In this document: one piece after another, positions 6,115 to 9,166 of the stretch
Position numbering within the stretch: the stretch's first letter is position 1
How the letters are laid out: every line of letters begins with the position of its first letter
Origin: Eubacterium sp.
Lineage (GTDB): Bacteria > Bacillota > Clostridia > Lachnospirales > Lachnospiraceae
Direction: 5' to 3'
Assembly (NCBI GenBank): GCA_024681495.1
Contig: JAILAS010000099.1
Span: 1 to 9,166 of the forward strand
Length of the DNA stretch: 9,166 nucleotides
Program-made: the position numbers and the translations under genes
Notes under the pieces: generated by a model
Told to the model about the DNA's origin: nothing
Seen by the model: the letters and a program-made list of their open reading frames with translations, nothing else
The model's database searches: none

Positions 6115-6492
6115 ATGAAAGTTGCAATCGAAGAATTATCCAGAGTAGAAATCATCACAAATGAGGCAAAGTTAGAGGAGCTGGTCAAGGCGTTCTCGCA
6201 CTTCGGAATCACCGGAATGACCATTTACGACGCGAAGGGCTGCGGAGTGCAGTTCGGAACCCCCGAGTACGAGGACGGAAAGAATCCCGTTCCCCAGCTT
6301 ATTAAGAAGCAGGCGATGATGGTCGTATTGCCCTCCAAGCAGGTGGACGCGTTCCTCGAGTTCGTGGGCAAGTCCCTCTACACCGGACACATCGGAGACG
6401 GAAAGATCTTCGTTTCGCCCATCACAAACGCCATCCGCGTAAGGACGGGCGAGGAAGGAATGGAGGCGCTTACGGAAGGCTTGCTTGACTAG
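6115..6492 (+). CDS. Divergent P-II family signal transduction protein
   Basis: A 125-residue protein. ATG 6115 is chosen because AGGAAA at 6102-6107 is 7 bases upstream; an in-frame GTG at 6109 is too close to that site. The P-II fold is recognisable: N-terminal beta strand, helix KLEELVKAFSHFGITGMTIY (19-38), B-loop YTGHIGDGKIF (89-99), and C-loop strand with Arg108 and Arg110 (AIRVRTGEE). The GDGKIF and RxRTGE elements are the ATP/ADP-binding parts of classical P-II, so adenylate sensing is probably kept. The T-loop (about 43-61) is unlike GlnB/GlnK: it reads GVQFGTPEYEDGKNPVPQ and lacks the usual uridylylation context, though Tyr52 is present. It sits directly before an amino acid permease gene, the position held by glnK beside amtB, so control of that transporter or of the dehydrogenase is a reasonable inference. 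A 58-base gap precedes it, with no convincing promoter. Confidence 0.88.
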   Translation: MKVAIEELSRVEIITNEAKLEELVKAFSHFGITGMTIYDAKGCGVQFGTPEYEDGKNPVPQLIKKQAMMVVLPSKQVDAFLEFVGKSLYTGHIGDGKIFVSPITNAIRVRTGEEGMEALTEGLLD

Positions 6493-6509
6493 GAAAGGAG
6501 GCGACGCTT

Positions 6510-7973
6510 ATGAATGAAAAGAAAATATCTTTGGCCAGCGTCATTGCCACCGGCGTAGGCCTGGTCGTTGCCTCGACCTGTCTGCTCTCACTGGCGATTG
6601 GATCGTCCGCCATAGGAACCACATTCATCATAACCATGGTGGTGGCCTGTGTGGTGAACATCCTCACGCTGATGTCAATCGCAGAGCTTAACGCGCTCAT
6701 GCCGAACCTTACCGGAGGCCTGGCACAGTTTTCACTGGCCTGCGTGGGACCGTTTATCACGATTATCTGCATGGTCGGCGGCTACGCCCTCTGCAATTCC
6801 CTGGCGGGATCGGTCGAGGGAGCAATGTTCGGAAACACCTTCGCGAGCATCTTCGCGGGGCTTCCCATTCCGGCATGGGGCTACACGGTAGCGCTCGTTC
6901 TAATCCTGATGTGCACGAATATGAACGGAGTGGATGTGTTCATCAAGGTTCAGGATTTCGTGGCATTTGGACTTATCTTATCCCTCGTGGTCATGGGCGT
7001 TATGGGAGCACTGGGAATCGGCACGGGAGAGATCGTGGAGCAGCCCGCAGTGCTCGCATCGGACTTCAGCAGCGTGACGGGACTTTGCGGACTGGCATTC
7101 TTCCTCTTCGTAGGTGGTGAGTATGTAATTCCGCTCACGAAGGATTGTAAGAACCCCAAGAGAGACATTCCACTGGGAATGATCCTAAGCATGATAATCA
7201 TCCTCGTGATGCAGGCGTTTTTGGTATTCGGCTTTAAGAATTACGCATCCTGGGATGAGCTGGGACAGAGTGCTACGCCGCATGTCTTATACGGACAGAT
7301 GCTCCTGGGACCTTTGGGTAAGTACTGGATGGTTGTGGTCACATTGCTGGCATCTATTAGCTCGGTGAACACAATCATGAACTCCCTGGCATACATCCTC
7401 ATGGGGATGTCGAAGATCGGGCTTCTGCCCGCGTTCTTCCAGAAGGTCAATAGGAAGGGGGCTCCCTTCATCGGCATCATGCTCGAGGCGGTCATCTTCA
7501 TCGCCCTGAATGTGACGGGGCTTTCCACCACGGACTCGATATCCTACATGATTTCCGTGCTGGCTGTACTGTGGCTGATAAGCTACATCATTTCAAACCT
7601 GAACGTAATCCTGCTCAGGAAGCGGCTGCCCAACGCACCGCGCACGTTTAAGGTGCCCTTCGGCTACCTGCTCCCGATACTGGGAATGATAGGTTCGGCC
7701 TATATGATTTACAACATTGATCCGGACTGGGGTGTGAAGCTTTCACTGTATAAGGTCGTGGGTATCACGCTGATTGTGCTGGCAGTCTACTCATTTATCT
7801 GGGTTAAGTTAAAGGTTAAAAGACCGTTATTGGCGCCATACCCCATCAAGGAGGTAATGGCAATGGAAAGCGAATTGTACGCTGTTTATCACAACAAGAA
7901 TAAGAATGGAGGAAACAACTATGGCAGAGGTAATGAAGAAGGAAAATCAGCTGGACTTACTGTATCTGAGTGA
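6510..7973 (+). CDS. APC-superfamily amino acid permease
   Basis: A 487-residue integral membrane protein with about 12 hydrophobic segments, the first from about residue 8 and the last ending near 435, followed by a hydrophilic tail. The segment LAFFLFVGGEYVIPLTKDC followed by KNPKRDIPLGM matches the TM6 and adjoining loop signature of APC permeases (E-x-KNP-x-x-xIP type). The first segment (TGVGLVVASTCLLSLAIG) departs from the common GxGIF form of TM1, so this is a divergent branch. AAGGAGG at 6495-6501 is 8 bases before the start. The gene follows the P-II gene by 17 bases. The last 17 codons overlap the start of the next gene by 53 bases, and the Asn/Lys/Gly-rich tail looks low in complexity. 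It probably imports the amino acid or amine oxidised by the complex. Confidence 0.92.
   Translation: MNEKKISLASVIATGVGLVVASTCLLSLAIGSSAIGTTFIITMVVACVVNILTLMSIAELNALMPNLTGGLAQFSLACVGPFITIICMVGGYALCNSLAGSVEGAMFGNTFASIFAGLPIPAWGYTVALVLILMCTNMNGVDVFIKVQDFVAFGLILSLVVMGVMGALGIGTGEIVEQPAVLASDFSSVTGLCGLAFFLFVGGEYVIPLTKDCKNPKRDIPLGMILSMIIILVMQAFLVFGFKNYASWDELGQSATPHVLYGQMLLGPLGKYWMVVVTLLASISSVNTIMNSLAYILMGMSKIGLLPAFFQKVNRKGAPFIGIMLEAVIFIALNVTGLSTTDSISYMISVLAVLWLISYIISNLNVILLRKRLPNAPRTFKVPFGYLLPILGMIGSAYMIYNIDPDWGVKLSLYKVVGITLIVLAVYSFIWVKLKVKRPLLAPYPIKEVMAMESELYAVYHNKNKNGGNNYGRGNEEGKSAGLTVSE
7908..7913 (+). promoter_or_regulatory. Ribosome binding site that fixes the cyclodeaminase-family start at 7921
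   Basis: GGAGGA lies 7 bases before ATG 7921. An earlier in-frame ATG at 7906 would overlap this site and have none of its own. The site lies inside the 3' end of the permease gene. Confidence 0.75.
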
Positions 7974-9078
7974 ACCCGATATGATAAAGGCAGGCGTCAA
8001 CGACGTGGTGGCCTGCACCGAGTGCATGGAGGAGCTTCTTATCACGCTTGATAAGGGAGATTATCTCATGGGCGGAGAGAACGGAAATTCCCACGGAACG
8101 ATGATTACATTCCCGGACGATCCCAAGTTCCCGAACATGCCCAAGAACGGCCCCGACCGCAGGTTTATGGCCATGCCCGCATACGTGGGTGGTAAGACCG
8201 ACATGGCCGGAATGAAGTGGTACGGCTCCAACGTGGAGAACAGGGACAAGGGCCTCCCCCGCTCCATCCTCATGGTAATGCTTAACGACAAGGAAACGGG
8301 CGCGCCTCTTTCGCTCATGTCTGCGAATCTCCTTTCCGCATACCGCACGGCCGGAATCCCCGGAGCCGGCGTAAAGAACCTGGCTGTGAAGAACGCTAAG
8401 GTGCTCGGAATCGTCGGCCCCGGCGTAATCAACATCACCGCCATCGAGACGTTCGCGGCTCTTCGCCCGACGCTCGACACCCTTAAAATCAAGGGCAGAG
8501 GCAAGGCTTCCATCGACCGCTGCATCAACTTCGTGAAGGAGCATCTGCCCCAGTTCAAGACCATCACCGTGGTAGACACCGTGGAAGAGTGCGTCAGGGA
8601 TTCTGACATCTTAAGCTTCGCGACATCCACCGAGATGGGCATGGACAGGAGCCAGTACCCCTTCATCGACGAGAGCTGGATTAAGCCGGGCGCGCTGTTC
8701 TGCATCCCCGGTTCCGGAGACTTCTCCGACGAGTTCATCTGCAGCGGCAAGGCGAAGCTCGTGTGCGATAACATCAAGCTCTACGAGGCATGGTCTGAGG
8801 AGTACCCGTATCCGACCTACAACACCATCTACATCCCCGGGTGCCTGTGGCTCGACCTCGTTCACGAGGGCAAGCTCTCCAAGGACAAGATCATAAACCT
8901 CGGCTCCATATTGAGGGGCAATGCGGAGGGCAGGACCTCCGACGACGAGATCATCATCTACTCCGTGGGCGGAATGCCCGTAGAGGACGTGGCATGGGGC
9001 AAGAAGTGCTACGACAAGGCAAAGAAGATCGGAGTCGGAACCAAGCTCAACCTTTGGGATCACCCCTACTTGTTCTAG
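7921..9078 (+). CDS. Ornithine cyclodeaminase/mu-crystallin family protein (tyramine oxidase subunit B-like annotation group)
   Basis: A 385-residue protein, longer than the usual 310-350 of the family because of an N-terminal insertion (about residues 46-82, GGENGNSHGTMITFPDDP...). Family marks are Lys99 in MKWYGSNVENRDKGLPRS (substrate-carboxylate and hydride-transfer region), Arg142 in LLSAYRTAGIPGAGVKNLA, a Rossmann nucleotide-binding loop GPGVIN at 166-171 in place of the usual GAGxQA, and a C-terminal YSVGGMPVEDVAWG block that matches the S-x-G-x-x-x-x-D region. Members are NAD(P)-dependent lyases, dehydrogenases or ketimine reductases acting on amino or imino acids. Long relatives of this kind are, to my recollection, labelled tyramine oxidase subunit B in clostridial annotation, a name I would not take as proof of substrate. 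As the last gene of the operon it probably acts on the imine made by the dehydrogenase, or supplies its substrate. Confidence 0.85.
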   Translation: MAEVMKKENQLDLLYLSEPDMIKAGVNDVVACTECMEELLITLDKGDYLMGGENGNSHGTMITFPDDPKFPNMPKNGPDRRFMAMPAYVGGKTDMAGMKWYGSNVENRDKGLPRSILMVMLNDKETGAPLSLMSANLLSAYRTAGIPGAGVKNLAVKNAKVLGIVGPGVINITAIETFAALRPTLDTLKIKGRGKASIDRCINFVKEHLPQFKTITVVDTVEECVRDSDILSFATSTEMGMDRSQYPFIDESWIKPGALFCIPGSGDFSDEFICSGKAKLVCDNIKLYEAWSEEYPYPTYNTIYIPGCLWLDLVHEGKLSKDKIINLGSILRGNAEGRTSDDEIIIYSVGGMPVEDVAWGKKCYDKAKKIGVGTKLNLWDHPYLF

Positions 9079-9099
9079 GGTATCCATACATCAACCATT

Positions 9100-9137
9100 T
9101 TTAACTCAGTCGGAGTACAAGCTCCGACTGAGTTAAA
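9100..9137 (+). terminator. Perfect 16-bp inverted repeat after the operon, possible terminator hairpin without U tract
   Basis: TTTAACTCAGTCGGAG (9100-9115) and CTCCGACTGAGTTAAA (9122-9137) are exact reverse complements separated by six bases. It begins 21 bases after the last stop codon, where an operon terminator is expected. On neither strand is the stem followed by a run of T, so it is not a standard intrinsic terminator; it could be a factor-assisted terminator, an RNA 3'-end stabiliser or a protein-binding palindrome. Beyond it, 9138-9166 holds nothing I recognise. Confidence 0.6.
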
Positions 9138-9166
9138 CGCTCCGCGAGGATGCGCACGGATTCGGA

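Noticed and set aside
1..9166. CRISPR array, insertion sequence, transposase, phage or toxin-antitoxin genes
   Set aside because: No regularly spaced direct repeats, transposase or phage-like frames, or terminal inverted repeats with target duplications were found.

Overview
The window looks like an accessory metabolic locus from an anaerobic, amino-acid-using member of the Clostridia (Bacillota). Supporting signs are near-consensus AAGGAGG-type ribosome binding sites, mixed AGA/AGG and CGN arginine codons, a fairly high GC content, a BspA-type leucine-rich-repeat surface protein, and oxidoreductases built on flavin and iron-sulfur clusters. A GC-rich amino-acid fermenter of the Lachnospiraceae or Anaerovoracaceae type would fit, but the sequence cannot settle genus or family.

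Layout. (1) Positions 1-1136, plus strand: the 3' part of a secreted or surface protein, with a glycine-rich beta-repeat region, a Ser/Asp linker and a lysine-rich LRR_5 region. (2) 1133-1999, minus strand: a LysR-family regulator whose stop codon overlaps that of the surface protein. (3) 2000-2249: a 250-base divergent control region with a perfect 9+2+9 palindrome, a candidate promoter in each direction, and a terminator-like hairpin in each of the two leaders. (4) 2250-9078, plus strand: eight tightly packed genes that look like one operon. They encode a Rid-family protein, a small plant-type [2Fe-2S] protein, a two-dinucleotide-fold flavoprotein with a 2x[4Fe-4S] domain, a BFD-like [2Fe-2S] protein, a DAO-family FAD dehydrogenase, a divergent P-II signal protein, an APC-superfamily amino acid permease and an ornithine cyclodeaminase/mu-crystallin family protein. 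(5) 9079-9166: non-coding, with a perfect 16-bp inverted repeat.

How the parts may work together (inference). The permease would import an amino acid or amine. The DAO-family subunit would oxidise its C-N bond to an imine, and electrons would pass through the flavin and Fe-S modules to NAD(P), ferredoxin or another acceptor. The Rid and cyclodeaminase-family proteins would process the imine or enamine product. The P-II protein would tie transport or catalysis to adenylate or nitrogen status, and the LysR protein would switch the operon on in response to the substrate. The modules resemble HcnABC, heterotetrameric sarcosine oxidase, D-hydroxyproline dehydrogenase and the archaeal proline dehydrogenase complexes, but with domains that are often fused encoded separately. 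The substrate cannot be read from the sequence. The P-II/amino-acid-permease pairing inside an amino acid dehydrogenase operon is the most unusual feature.
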